DNA of 54,245 nt from Leptospira alstonii serovar Sichuan str. 79601. Its GTDB lineage: Bacteria; Spirochaetota; Leptospiria; Leptospirales; Leptospiraceae. Within the stretch, counting starts at the first letter, position 1. Each line of letters starts with the position of its first letter. The translations under genes were made by a program, and so were the position numbers. Shown here piece by piece: positions 1 through 17,700 of this stretch. The DNA lies in contig NZ_ANIK01000113.1 of NCBI RefSeq assembly GCF_000347175.1, forward strand, positions 1-54,245. The letters are read 5' to 3'. The notes under the pieces were generated by a model, which searched no databases, was not told where the DNA came from, and saw nothing but the letters and a program-made list of their open reading frames with translations.

Positions 1-1
1 G

Positions 2-91
2 CAAAGAGGAAAAACACCTCAAGTAATGATAACGGCAGTCTCACGAGAGCTATCCGGTTTTCTTTGGGCAGCGATGAATCTAGTAGCTTAG
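2..91 (+). CDS. IS110-family transposase, C-terminal end (partial)
   Basis: The frame is open from the left edge of the window to a TAG at 89-91, giving about 29 residues. They contain GKTPQVMITAVSREL followed by SGFLW. A Gly-Lys start, then A-V-x-R-E-L-x-G-F-x-W, is the typical C-terminal signature of IS110/IS116-type DEDD recombinases. The rest of the gene lies outside the window, so I cannot tell whether the element is intact. The call rests on this short signature only; no other family I know ends this way. Confidence 0.7.
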   Translation, partial: QRGKTPQVMITAVSRELSGFLWAAMNLVA

Positions 92-105
92 AGTTAGAAT
101 AATGT

Positions 106-326
<221 letters not shown>

Positions 327-371
327 AATGCGAAAAAATATTTACGGCTCGGTTGGGTGCGCCATATCAGA

Positions 372-545
372 GTTTGTCCTAAAACATTTCTCACGACCCG
401 TGGAAACTACCACATTTTTAAACGAACGATGAAACCCGGATCTCTTCCGTACCATAATAGATAAAACGGAAAAATTTTAACCCTGACATCTGACATCTGA
501 TCTCTATCCACTGATTCCTAGTACGTGAAAACTACCGCAATTGAT
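372..545 (+). repeat. Degenerate copy of the GTCC(C/T)AAAA intergenic repeat
   Basis: This non-coding stretch aligns by eye with the repeat at 8174-8407. Shared blocks, in order, are GTCCTAAAAC, CTCACGACCCGT, GGAAACTACCACA, TTTTTAAACGAA, GGATCTCTTCCGT, AATTTTAACCCTG and GTGAAAACTACCGC. It lacks about 25 bases found in the other copy after CGACCCGT and has several substitutions. No protein is encoded. The rest of 323-629 shows nothing else I recognise. Confidence 0.6.
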
Positions 546-629
546 TGACAACATTCTCAAACCAAAGCCTAAGCCCGTTTTCAAAAGATATATTCAAAAA
601 AATGTAAATACATAGAAGAAATAAAAATA

Positions 630-651
630 GCGGGATCGTTTCTTATCCCGC
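630..651 (-). terminator. Rho-independent terminator of the DUF1554 gene
   Basis: On the minus strand GCGGGAT and ATCCCGC pair around an 8-nt loop and are followed by TATTTTTATTT. It lies about 80 bases past the stop codon of the lipoprotein gene at 734-1555. The stem sequence and flank closely resemble the terminator at 2142-2165. Confidence 0.7.
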
Positions 652-733
652 CATTCAAATTACTTTTCTAAATTGGATCGTGTGATATTTCTACAAAATA
701 GAATATTCTAAAACCATCATTCGATTTTGTTAC

Positions 734-1555
734 TCACTGCTCCACACAAACCAGACCTAAATTATATCGACCATAGGCTGTGCGAGTACTGGAACAAGAT
801 GACGTAAAGTTTCCTCCCGTCGAAGTCCTAGCTGCAAGAATGTCTGAGTCCGTACTAGTCGAACTCCCAAACGATCCATAAAGAGTGAGAGTCGAACTAT
901 TCCAGGAGCTACAAGTAATCGGTAAACTTCCAGATTTCCAAACTGTCCAATCCGAATTTAAGCCGGTCCACTGACCAGACTCGCCCTTAAGTGCAAACGA
1001 ATTTTCCAGTCTTGCGCCGTTCGCAAAATCAAACATACCGGAACTATTCGTAGTCATTACGATCGCACCGTCCTCGGCTCTTCGATACTGTTGATTCGGT
1101 TGGAACACCCAGTTTACTTGTCCATCCGCGGAGTTAGGGCCTATTGTAGTCGCTACTCGATTGACTCCGTCCGTTAGCATTGCCTTGAATATTCTGTTAT
1201 TTGAAATATTCGAAGGAATATTGTTCTGACAAAACGCATCCGCTCCAGAAATTCCTCCAAAATTTCCATTGTGGACAACACCGGAAGAAGATGTTGTAAA
1301 GATATACGGAGTCATGCCTTGTGGAAAAGCAGATTGTAGACCTTGTCCGCTCTGAAGCTGATTACCGCTCGCAATCCGATCCGCCGCCAGTGTTGTACGA
1401 TTTTTCGTACAATCCAATCCGACACATCCCTGCTCGTTAGAGATAAGCGAAAGTAATCCGCTTAAAACCGTATTGTCACCAGATGACTTATTCAAACACG
1501 CGACAAATACCAGCGTGAAAGCCGATAGAATCGCAAATTTATTTTTGATTCTCAT
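734..1555 (-). CDS. DUF1554 domain lipoprotein
   Basis: This 273-residue exported lipoprotein has a basic N-terminus, a hydrophobic stretch and a lipobox (VFVAC) placing the lipidated Cys at about residue 20. A Ser/Gly/Asn-rich linker follows. The C-terminal half carries the DUF1554 pattern common in Leptospira surface lipoproteins: ADAFCQNN, then FKAMLTDGVNRVA, then WVFQPNQQYRR, and a Cys-containing end (LGLVCVEQ). Four Cys in the domain could form disulfides. DUF1554 has a C-type-lectin/endostatin-like fold and no proven enzymatic role; a surface or adhesive role is inference. The gene stands alone between two repeat-rich stretches and has its own terminator. Confidence 0.85.
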   Translation of the reverse strand: MRIKNKFAILSAFTLVFVACLNKSSGDNTVLSGLLSLISNEQGCVGLDCTKNRTTLAADRIASGNQLQSGQGLQSAFPQGMTPYIFTTSSSGVVHNGNFGGISGADAFCQNNIPSNISNNRIFKAMLTDGVNRVATTIGPNSADGQVNWVFQPNQQYRRAEDGAIVMTTNSSGMFDFANGARLENSFALKGESGQWTGLNSDWTVWKSGSLPITCSSWNSSTLTLYGSFGSSTSTDSDILAARTSTGGNFTSSCSSTRTAYGRYNLGLVCVEQ

Positions 1556-2141
1556 AATCGTTTATTTACTCCTAAAATTACGAGAAATTCTGAATCTAAT
1601 CCGTTGGCACTATTGACCATAAAAAAACATAAAAGATTCATACTTCTCGCATTTGCGATAATCTAACAAATGTAAGTTCATTTTTTTCATGAACAAGGCA
1701 AATAAAAATATTTTTGTACTCGAATCAAAATAAAACTCCTTTTTGTAAGTTTAAATTTCGGCTAACGTGACTTTGAAATAGGAATTCGTTTCCTAAAAGT
1801 TAATTTTTCCGTAAAAAATAAAATCGAAATACAACAACTTCTATATTTTTAGTCTTTAAAAATCAGAGTAGTAAGTATAAAGGTTTACTTATGTAATGTA
1901 GGAACTCTTACGTAAGTTCGGCGTAAGAAAAATCTCTTATAATCACACAATGCGACTAACGGTGGGAACTCATACAATTTGCTGCGAACATTTTCAAGGT
2001 TTAGAGAACAATTTTCGTATTCGAAGTCATTTTCCTTTTTACGCTTTGAGTAAATTTTTTAGAAGCTATTCCAAAAATGAATTTAGAATATTTCCAAAAC
2101 GTATATTCAATAAAATATATATTCAAGAAGAAATAAAAAAA
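1556..2141. other. Intergenic stretch, AT-rich, with one repeat-end motif
   Basis: No convincing gene is present. It contains the 5' region of the DUF1554 gene and, at about 1908-1930, the motif ACGTAAGTTCGGCGTAAGAAA, which matches the ends of the repeat family seen at 12364, 31233 and 44870. At 1960 a GGTGGGAACTC motif recalls the GTGGGAACT blocks of the other repeat family. A 107-codon plus-strand frame from 1950 is unconvincing because it runs through these repeats and through the terminator at 2142. Confidence 0.5.
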
Positions 2142-2165
2142 GGCGGAATCGCTACCGATCCCGCC
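2142..2165 (-). terminator. Rho-independent terminator downstream of broken gene
   Basis: The arms GGCGGAATCG and CGATCCCGCC pair around CTAC with one G-U type mismatch. T or A runs flank both sides, so it could act in both directions. It sits just past the end of the broken gene at 2253-2697. Its core and the preceding GAAGAAATAAAAA resemble the terminator at 630-651. Confidence 0.6.
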
Positions 2166-2252
2166 CTTTTAAAAAAAATTGCTAATAATGACAAAGCACA
2201 TAATATATTAAGGAAACTTGGTTGGTTTAAAAAAGAATACGAAACGAGCCTT

Positions 2253-2697
2253 TTAGATTCCTTCGGAAATTAATTCTTCCGCCAGATCGTGAATCAAACC
2301 ATAACCCCAAGTTGAAAAAGTTGGATAAAGATCCGATTCATCTTTTGCCAAGGTTCGGATTTCTTTATATCCTTTCATCAATTTAGAAGTACCTAGTTGA
2401 TAACCGTCTTGAGATCTAAAAAAAATTGGGTTCTATATTATCTAAACATAAATTTCTATACCCTAATATACTTCCATCCAATCCGGTCTCATGGATTGTT
2501 TTTATATGAAGTCTCAAAATTCGTTTTCCCGCTAAATCGCTTTCTTTTGGAACTGCCTTTCCAATCCAATTTATAAGCCCCGCCAAAAACATTTTTGCTA
2601 AGGATATTTTACCGGAATGAACTTTATTTAACATTTGTTAGTTTATAGTAAAAACATCCGTTCTTCTTTTTAGATCCAAATTTCCTTCAAAACAAAC
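2253..2697 (-). pseudogene. Frameshifted remnant of an unknown protein gene
   Basis: Two adjacent minus-strand frames together read as one protein. The first runs from an ATG at 2634 (LAKMFLAGLINWIGKAVPKE region) and stops at 2416 in an A-rich run. The second continues from about 2420 with SQDGYQLGTSKLMKGYK and DLYPTFSTWGYG, ending at a TAA at 2253-2255. Upstream of 2634 a third frame (NLDLKRRTDVFTIN) also looks coding. At least one frameshift near 2416-2425, and perhaps one near 2635, broke the gene. I do not recognise the family. A sequencing error is the alternative explanation. Confidence 0.55.
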
Positions 2698-2698
2698 C

Positions 2699-3106
2699 CT
2701 ATGGGGCGAAACCCCAATTGCCATAAAAGGGATAATAACGCAATTTTAATTTTCGAGTTCCTCTCGGAAAAGAAAAGAAGAAGGAAGTAACCGCGATACC
2801 TTCTTTCGTAACTTCTTTGAAAGTATGTCTTTTTCGCAGATTTAGATCCTTGATTACTATGTTTTTCTTTTGATCCAATGAATATTTTTTTTCATTGATG
2901 ATTAGATAAGCCTTATATTCTTTTTGAATTCCACTTTTAAGATCGCCGTCCGAATGATTGTCCTCATAGACAGCGGCGCCCTTGCCTTCGTCTATAAAGT
3001 GTTCCGAGTCCGGTAATTTTTCGATCGTAAGAACACCCTTTGTCTCCGACAGTAAATTCTTAGAGGAAATTTGAATGAGCAATAAGAATAAAAATAAGAA
3101 TTTCAT
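2699..3106 (-). CDS. Hypothetical exported protein
   Basis: A 135-residue protein begins with a clear signal peptide (a Lys, then a run of Phe/Leu, with likely cleavage after about residue 20). The mature part is charged and Lys-rich, ending in an aromatic, Gly-containing tail (RYYPFYGNWGF). No lipobox Cys is present, so it is probably periplasmic or secreted. I recognise no domain. Its stop lies directly next to the broken gene downstream on the same strand, so the two may once have formed an operon. Confidence 0.65.
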   Translation of the reverse strand: MKFLFLFLLLIQISSKNLLSETKGVLTIEKLPDSEHFIDEGKGAAVYEDNHSDGDLKSGIQKEYKAYLIINEKKYSLDQKKNIVIKDLNLRKRHTFKEVTKEGIAVTSFFFSFPRGTRKLKLRYYPFYGNWGFAP

Positions 3107-3221
3107 TTACATTCAATATGATAGTTTTTGAAAATTCCATAATTCTAATTAACCCGATTGACGTTCGTTTAAACAAAATACGAACAGATTCAAACCAATT
3201 TTTCCTAAAAGAATCTTTCAA

Positions 3222-5003
<1,782 letters not shown>

Positions 5004-5189
5004 GAATAAAACGTTTATCTCCATTTTGGAATCGGAAGTCAACAGAATTCATCGAGAAAGGCCGATTTGATTCAATTGAATGCAATCATTTTCGAGAAAG
5101 GGATTTGAAAGCAGCCCACAAGCGATTCAAAAGTAACATTGAATCACAATTCGATTTGCCAGAAAGACCGGATCCTACAGCTTATCACT

Positions 5190-6484
5190 ATGAGTTCTTC
5201 GTATTTCAAGATCATTGGAAAGACCCCGCTTCATGGAACCGTAGTTCCGCAGGGAAATAAAAATGAAGCCCTACCTTTACTCGGCGCAGTTTGTATGGTT
5301 CCCGGAACCGTTCGTATCGGCAATATCCCGGTTATCTCGGACGTACTCATGCTCATGGAAGTCCTCCGTCACTTAGGTATGGAAATCACCGAAGAAGAAC
5401 CCGGAACTTATATTTTTAAACACGACGGTAATCTTAAAAATCAACTCCCCGAAGAACTCTGCTCTCACATTCGAGGCGCCGTCACTTTAGCGGGTCCGAT
5501 CCTTGCCGTAACGGGAAGAGTTTTTTTACCCAAACCGGGAGGAGATAAGATAGGCAGAAGAAGATTAGACACTCATCTTCTCGCATTACAAGCATTAGGC
5601 GCGAGTATCGAAGTTTTTCCGGACGGTTACGAAATCAAAGCCGACCGACTCAGAGGAACCGATATTCTGATGGACGAGGCTTCCGTAACCGGAACCGAAA
5701 ATGCCGTAATGGCGGCGGTCTTTGCGGAAGGAACCACGATCCTTCGTCACGCGGCGAGCGAACCGCACGTACAAAGACTCTGTCATTTTTTAAATTCTGC
5801 GGGAGCTAAAATTTCCGGAATCGGTTCGAACATTCTTACGATCGAAGGGATTACTTCCTTAAAACCTCCCGAAAAAGAACACAGAATCGGATCGGATTAT
5901 TTGGAAGTCGGTTCGTTTATCAGTTTGGCCGCGGTCACAGGCGGGGAACTCATGATCCGAGACGTGGAACTCGAAGACATTCGTATGATTCGAATGGTAT
6001 ATTCAAAACTTGGAATTGAAGTGCGCCCGCATGAAAACGGAATTTTGGTTCCTTCCGATCAAAAGATGGAAATCATTCCCGATTATCACGGAGCCACTCC
6101 GAAGATAGACGACTCTCCCTGGCCTGGATTTCCCGCGGATATGACTTCAGTCGCGCTCGTGACGGCGACTCAGTGTAAGGGAACGGTTTTGATTCATGAA
6201 AAAATGTTCGAGTCGAGATTATTCTTTGTGGATAATATCATCGCGATGGGAGCTCAGATCATTCTTTGCGATCCGCATCGAGCGATCGTCATCGGACATT
6301 CCAGATTGTACGGACAAAAAGTGGCAAGTCCCGACATCCGCGCCGGTATGGCGATGATCATCGCCGCTCTTTGTGCGGAAGGAACGAGTTACATTCATAA
6401 CATCGGACAAATCGATCGGGGTTTTGAAAACATAGATACCCGCTTGAGAGCCTTAGGCGCCAGAATCGAAAGAGTTAAACAAGA

Positions 6485-6488
<4 letters not shown>
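5190..6488 (+). CDS. murA: UDP-N-acetylglucosamine 1-carboxyvinyltransferase (MurA), Asp-type
   Basis: MurA transfers enolpyruvate from PEP to UDP-GlcNAc, the first committed step of peptidoglycan synthesis in the cytoplasm. The protein has the EPSP-synthase double-domain pattern, with [10 protein letters not shown] near the N-terminus (the catalytic Lys-Asn pair), and normal length (432 residues). The loop that normally reads PGGC has PGGDKIG, so the fosfomycin-target Cys is Asp (codon 5544-5546). The frame extends to a TTG at 5139; I prefer the ATG at 5190, which gives the normal N-terminus ([13 protein letters not shown]). The gene is divergent from lnt, and its TGA overlaps the TTG start of the next gene. 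Confidence 0.95.
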
Positions 6489-7147
<659 letters not shown>

Positions 7148-7354
7148 GTTCTAAAAATCGGAAAAACTTCAGCCATCCTATCGATCGTCGTTTGACTTTT
7201 ACTTATAGTTATAGTTATATAATAATTATCTAATGTTTTGCATTGAAGCGGTGTTTTTGCGATAAAAATCAACGGTACCCGACTTTACAGAGATCGGCAA
7301 GAGTGGAAATACCGACTAACGTGCTTGAAGATTTTATCCGAAAACTCGTGTCCG

Positions 7355-7840
7355 TCAATAACCGAGATTTTTTCGGATCTTTTCGGGAATGTCTTCAAAG
7401 TGTTTATATTTATGTTTTTTACCGTCCGGAAAGATCACATAGTAAACCCCGTTTAAAATTTCCATGTAATACTTACCTGCTTTTTTTTCACCGGTGGCGC
7501 GATGATCCATTTCCTTCACCATTCTTTGATAACGGGAAGGAAGAGTTTGCCAAGAACCGTAGACTTCGATCTCGCCGCCGGTGTTTACGGTATAAATTCC
7601 GTTTTCGTGCATGATCTTGATTCCGTTATAGTCGAATACCTCCAGGATGTTCGTGTTGGGATTCTTATTTTCTCTGGAATCGGATCGATTGATCGAGGAA
7701 TTCAGATCTTCCTTAGGCAGCGAGTATTTTACGATGGAATTATGAGCGGTTTTCTCCTTCCTTCTTACCAGAAGAAGAAACAAATAAATCAAACCCGCAA
7801 GTAAAAGACTGATTCCAAAAAACCATTCTGGGGGTTTCAT
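7355..7840 (-). CDS. Hypothetical membrane-anchored protein
   Basis: This 161-residue protein has one N-terminal membrane helix (about residues 7-25) followed by RRK, so the rest is probably cytoplasmic under the positive-inside rule. The soluble part has a central segment alternating hydrophobic and aromatic residues (NGIYTVNTGGEIEVYGSW) and a Lys/Tyr-rich end. I recognise no domain. It lies 8 bases downstream of the lipoprotein gene at 7849 on the same strand, so the two are probably co-transcribed. Confidence 0.6.
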   Translation of the reverse strand: MKPPEWFFGISLLLAGLIYLFLLLVRRKEKTAHNSIVKYSLPKEDLNSSINRSDSRENKNPNTNILEVFDYNGIKIMHENGIYTVNTGGEIEVYGSWQTLPSRYQRMVKEMDHRATGEKKAGKYYMEILNGVYYVIFPDGKKHKYKHFEDIPEKIRKNLGY

Positions 7841-7848
7841 CCATTTCC

Positions 7849-8433
7849 TCAGTATCGAAACTCAATCGTCTTACAAGTCGAAGGTGTGGAGTCGACGGAA
7901 GTGGAAGCCCAAGATTGACAACTGACGGCAAGTACCGCGTTCACACAAAGATCAATATCTTTTTTCCGAGCGCGACCCGGAACAAAGGCTGTGATTCTTC
8001 GACTCGTGTTACACGTCACGTCTTTGGATTCGTAGGCGGTGATCAGTTTCGAATTTGCGTCTTCAAACGTATAAAAATCCGCATCCGTATTTTTCTGATA
8101 ACATCCTGTTGCGTTTAAAAATAACGCCAAAAGAAGAACCACAAATTGTGTTCTTCTTTTTGTATGGAATTTTGAGCCTGTCCCAAAACCTATCTCACGA
8201 CCCGTAGGGAGTGAGATTGAGTTACACAAAAATGTGGGAACTACTACGTTTTTAAACGAAGATAAGCTGGATCTCTTCCGTGTCGTTACGGATAAAATTT
8301 TAACCCTGCCATCTATCCACCGACATCTAAAACGTGGGAACTCCTGCAAATTTCCGAAACTCAATGTCTCGCTTCTATTGGCGCTCGACAGATTTTGGGA
8401 CAGGCCCTTTATTTTCTTAAAAAGGAATTTCAT
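7849..8433 (-). CDS. Small lipoprotein with a repeat element inserted in its signal-peptide region
   Basis: The frame encodes 194 residues, but only residues 1-8 (MKFLFKKI) and from about 88 on look like the original protein. The second part starts KFHTKRRTQFVVLLLALF and reaches a lipobox (NATGC, Cys 111), followed by about 83 residues with five Cys. Residues 9-87 are encoded by the repeat at 8174-8407, which keeps the frame open. Joining the two parts gives a normal lipoprotein signal peptide of about 32 residues. With the insert, the signal sits 90 residues from the start, so export from the ATG at 8433 is doubtful. A GTG at the VVLLLAL stretch could act as an internal start. The mature domain is unknown. 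Confidence 0.6.
   Translation of the reverse strand: MKFLFKKIKGLSQNLSSANRSETLSFGNLQEFPRFRCRWIDGRVKILSVTTRKRSSLSSFKNVVVPTFLCNSISLPTGREIGFGTGSKFHTKRRTQFVVLLLALFLNATGCYQKNTDADFYTFEDANSKLITAYESKDVTCNTSRRITAFVPGRARKKDIDLCVNAVLAVSCQSWASTSVDSTPSTCKTIEFRY
8174..8407. mobile_element. MITE-like element with GCCTGTCCCAAAA inverted ends
   Basis: GCCTGTCCCAAAA at 8176-8188 and its exact reverse complement at 8393-8405 bound about 230 bases with no transposase. Internal blocks (CTCACGACCCGT, GTGGGAACTACTACG, GGATCTCTTCCGT, GTGGGAACTCCTGC) recur at 372-545, and the end plus a GGAACTCC-type block recur at 31035-31077. It lies inside the 5' part of the lipoprotein gene at 7849-8433. I could not identify a clear target-site duplication. 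Confidence 0.7.
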
Positions 8434-8575
8434 ACTGACTTCACAAATTCCGGAATCATATTTCTCTCTGGATTGAAATACAAGGCTGCAACCGCTTTCG
8501 CATTTTTTATACCGAGTTCACGTTATTTACCAGTTTCACCAAAGAAGGATTGAAATCAAACCGCAAAGAATTTTT

Positions 8576-10477
<1,902 letters not shown>

Positions 10478-10929
10478 GAAGTAAGAACCTCGATTTCTAG
10501 TTTCAATATAGTCCGACGCCCGCTCGGTTCTGCAATCCGTTTCCGTTGAAAGAATCATTCAAAAAACATCATAAAAAACCGAATACCGTTCCGGCAAATA
10601 TCCTTAACCAGAAAGGATTATGATATTAACTTGTCATCCTGAATAATTTCGATACGATTTGCTACTTTTGAGAGCTCTAAGAAGTAAGAATCCGTCACGA
10701 CGTTCGTAATACTGAAATCAGTGAATGTTGTATTTGAGTACCATCTTGACGTTTTTGATAAGTAAACGAAACTCAACTTCGCTTCTTTATGGATTCTAAA
10801 CAAGTTTCGGCATGCTTATCAACGTGAGATTCGCATTTTTTAGATTTTAGACGATTCCGTACTTTACACCGAGGTTTTTTCAGGAATTATAGACTTAGGT
10901 TTATACGCTTTTTATCGGAGATTTGTAGA
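10478..10929. other. Intergenic stretch without a convincing gene
   Basis: This holds the 5' regions of two divergent genes. A 61-codon minus-strand frame at 10618-10803 shows no domain, and its start region lies in a block (CATAAAGAAGCGAAG on the minus strand, near 10790) that resembles CATAAAGAGCGAAGC on the minus strand near 16070, so I read it as repeat-derived. A ribosome-site-like GGAG at 10917-10920 serves the lipoprotein gene at 10930. Confidence 0.45.
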
Positions 10930-11397
<468 letters not shown>

Positions 11398-11399
11398 AA

Positions 11400-12363
<964 letters not shown>

Positions 12364-12368
<5 letters not shown>

Positions 12369-12456
12369 CGTGAGTTCGGCGTAAAAAAATTTGGGCGAAT
12401 AAGAAACTAAAGTGCGTTCGCTCCCGATGGCTCACGACCGCGCGCTTCGCGAAGCA
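12364..12456 (-). repeat. Degenerate copy of the modular hairpin repeat (copy 3)
   Basis: Read on the minus strand it contains GCGCGCGGTCG, then a weakly paired stretch, then ATTCGCCCAAATTTTTTTACG and CCGAACTCACGTT. The same order (GCGCGGTCC, hairpin, GGATTCGCCC, TTTTTACGCC-type end) occurs at 31252-31358 and 44711-44880. It lies just past the purF stop and could form the 3' end of that transcript. The 5' half seen in the other copies (GCGAAAGCGATTGAAGCGA) is missing. Confidence 0.55.
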
Positions 12457-12475
12457 AAAGACGGATCGGTTCCGA

Positions 12476-13976
<1,501 letters not shown>

Positions 13977-13977
13977 C

Positions 13978-15153
<1,176 letters not shown>

Positions 15154-15184
15154 AAATATTCAAACTTTTGAATGCAGTTAAAAG

Positions 15185-15856
15185 ATGAGATTTGATTTTC
15201 AATCCCTCAAAGATCGACTTTCAGTCCCTCAGGAAAGTTTTACCGGAATTCCCGAACCGCCGACGGGAGAAGAAAAATCAAGGGCCTCGTCGGTCATTCT
15301 TCCCATTTATGAAAAGCCGGACTTCACTCAAGGAATCATTCTTCAAAAAAGGAATTCCAACCTTAAGGCGCACCCCGGACAAATTTCGTTTCCCGGCGGA
15401 GCGTATTCCCAAAAGGATAAAAATCTTTTGGATACGGCGCTCAGGGAATGGGAAGAAGAAATGGGCGAATCCAGTTCCGTTCTGGACGTGTTGGGGGAAT
15501 ATCGGGGACTTTTTACTTTTACGGGATTTCATATTTCTCCGTTCATTGCGCGTTACAAAGGCCCGTTTCTGTTTAACACAAATCCGGACGAAGTAGAACG
15601 TTCGATTCTGTTGGATCTGAATCGTCTCGAAACTTCTCCGTTCTATTCGATTCGAATTCGAAGATCCGGCGCAAAAGAAATCGAAATTTATTATTTCGAC
15701 CTCGAAGAAGGTTTACTCTGGGGAGCCACGGGAAGAATTATCGTAAACTTTTTAAGGGAATTCGCGGACTTTGAACGAGAAGCGACCCGAGTCGAACCCA
15801 ATTTAAGCCACCCTCCTTTTTTTGATCCCATTCGAAAATTCTCTAAAAAAAATTAA
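15185..15856 (+). CDS. Nudix hydrolase, CoA pyrophosphatase-like (NudL family)
   Basis: This 223-residue protein has the HPGQISFPGG entry and the Nudix box ending TALREWEEEMG. The first box acidic residue is Asp (KDKN), as in the NudL/UPF0035 branch rather than the classical Glu. That branch hydrolyses CoA and CoA derivatives to 3',5'-ADP and phosphopantetheine. It needs Mg, bound by the REWEE acidic cluster. It is probably co-transcribed with the RNase D-like gene just upstream. Confidence 0.85.
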   Translation: MRFDFQSLKDRLSVPQESFTGIPEPPTGEEKSRASSVILPIYEKPDFTQGIILQKRNSNLKAHPGQISFPGGAYSQKDKNLLDTALREWEEEMGESSSVLDVLGEYRGLFTFTGFHISPFIARYKGPFLFNTNPDEVERSILLDLNRLETSPFYSIRIRRSGAKEIEIYYFDLEEGLLWGATGRIIVNFLREFADFEREATRVEPNLSHPPFFDPIRKFSKKN

Positions 15857-16180
15857 AAAGACATTTTTTTCTTCAGCTAGTTTGCCCTTTGAGAATTGTG
15901 GGTAAGTTCCTGTTTTATATAACGCGCAAAAACGCGAGTACATAAGATCTGAGCTTCAAAAACGGAGTTAGGTCTTTGAAAAGAATCGGGAAATTATGCG
16001 GCGGATCGTTTTAGTCTGCCGATAATCTTAATAAGACATAAGAACCTAAACTCGCTTCGCTCTTTATGAATCGCTCGGCAAGTTTGTGGAAACACCCGGT
16101 TCAATCGCTTACGCGGAAAACTCAATACAATGTCATTTGAATTTTAAAACATACTGGAATCATAAAAGGAGATAAAAACA
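15857..16180. other. Intergenic stretch upstream of ECF operon
   Basis: No gene is visible. A GTGGGTAAGTTCCTG motif near 15898 resembles the GTGGGAACTCCTG blocks of other intergenic repeats, and the 16045-16080 segment resembles one near 10770-10795. A good ribosome site (AAAGGAGA, about 16166-16173) serves the small gene at 16181. I could not find a convincing promoter. Confidence 0.4.
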
Positions 16181-16350
16181 ATGAAGACGATTAAAAACTT
16201 ATTTCAAACGGAAATTCGTAATTCATACTTAAAAGAAAGTTTTCAAGAGGAAGAATGGTATCAATCTTTGATCAACCGACCCGGCATTGAGGAAAGAATT
16301 CCATACTTTAAAACCAAAGCGGAAAATGAAAAAGCGGCAGCCATCGTAAG

Positions 16351-16354
<4 letters not shown>
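16181..16354 (+). CDS. Small protein of 57 residues, first gene of ECF operon
   Basis: The ATG follows a strong AAGGAGA site by 8 bases, and the TGA overlaps the ATG of the next gene by 4 bases (ATGA at 16351-16354). The peptide is charged and probably helical (ESFQEEEWYQSL, then FKTKAENEKAA) without a signal or membrane segment. Its spacing and ribosome site make it a real gene although it is short. It opens the operon with the ECF sigma factor, so a regulatory role is possible but unproven. I recognise no family. Confidence 0.7.
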
Positions 16355-17307
<953 letters not shown>

Positions 17308-17324
<17 letters not shown>

Positions 17325-17700
17325 TTCCCATTCCGCCGAAATCGATCGCGTTCCGGCAGAACTCGAAAAAAAACTGCATTTCTTCGAGGAAGGGCCGCAG
17401 AATTCTCAGGAGAGTACACCCGTACCGCCGGACTTAAAACGTAGAGTGATGTTACACATCGTTCCCGTGCGTCACATTAAAATTATCTTATTCGGTTTGT
17501 TTTTTCTTGGATTCTCTCCTTTATCCGTTTTGTTTTTTTTGGATCTGGGACTTTTGATCGAGACCGGCCTTCTTCCTTTCATTTTAGCCACGAGTAGTAT
17601 TCTCTTTTGTGTTTTCGCTATTTTAGCCGGAATCTACCTTGTCCATTATAGAAATCCATACACTAAAGAATGGAAAAACAAATTAGGCTTTTTTGAATGA
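17308..17700 (+). CDS. Hypothetical membrane protein, candidate anti-sigma factor
   Basis: This 130-residue protein has a soluble acidic N-terminus of about 50 residues ending VPPDLKRRVMLHIVP, then two membrane helices (about 55-80 and 88-110) and a short basic tail. A cytoplasmic acidic helix ahead of membrane helices, directly after an ECF sigma gene and overlapping it by 17 bases, is the usual place for an anti-sigma factor. No zinc-binding HxxxCxxC motif is present. The role is inference from context. Confidence 0.65.

Noticed and set aside
1950..2273. 107-codon plus-strand frame
   Set aside because: It runs through repeat motifs and the terminator at 2142-2165 and lies partly antisense to the broken gene; no family or ribosome site.
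10618..10803. 61-codon minus-strand frame
   Set aside because: No ribosome site or domain, and its start region resembles an intergenic block near 16070, so it is probably repeat-derived.
16155..16180. Search for an ECF promoter before the first sigma operon
   Set aside because: GGAAAC near 16092 has no GTC or CGT element at the right distance, so I did not call it.
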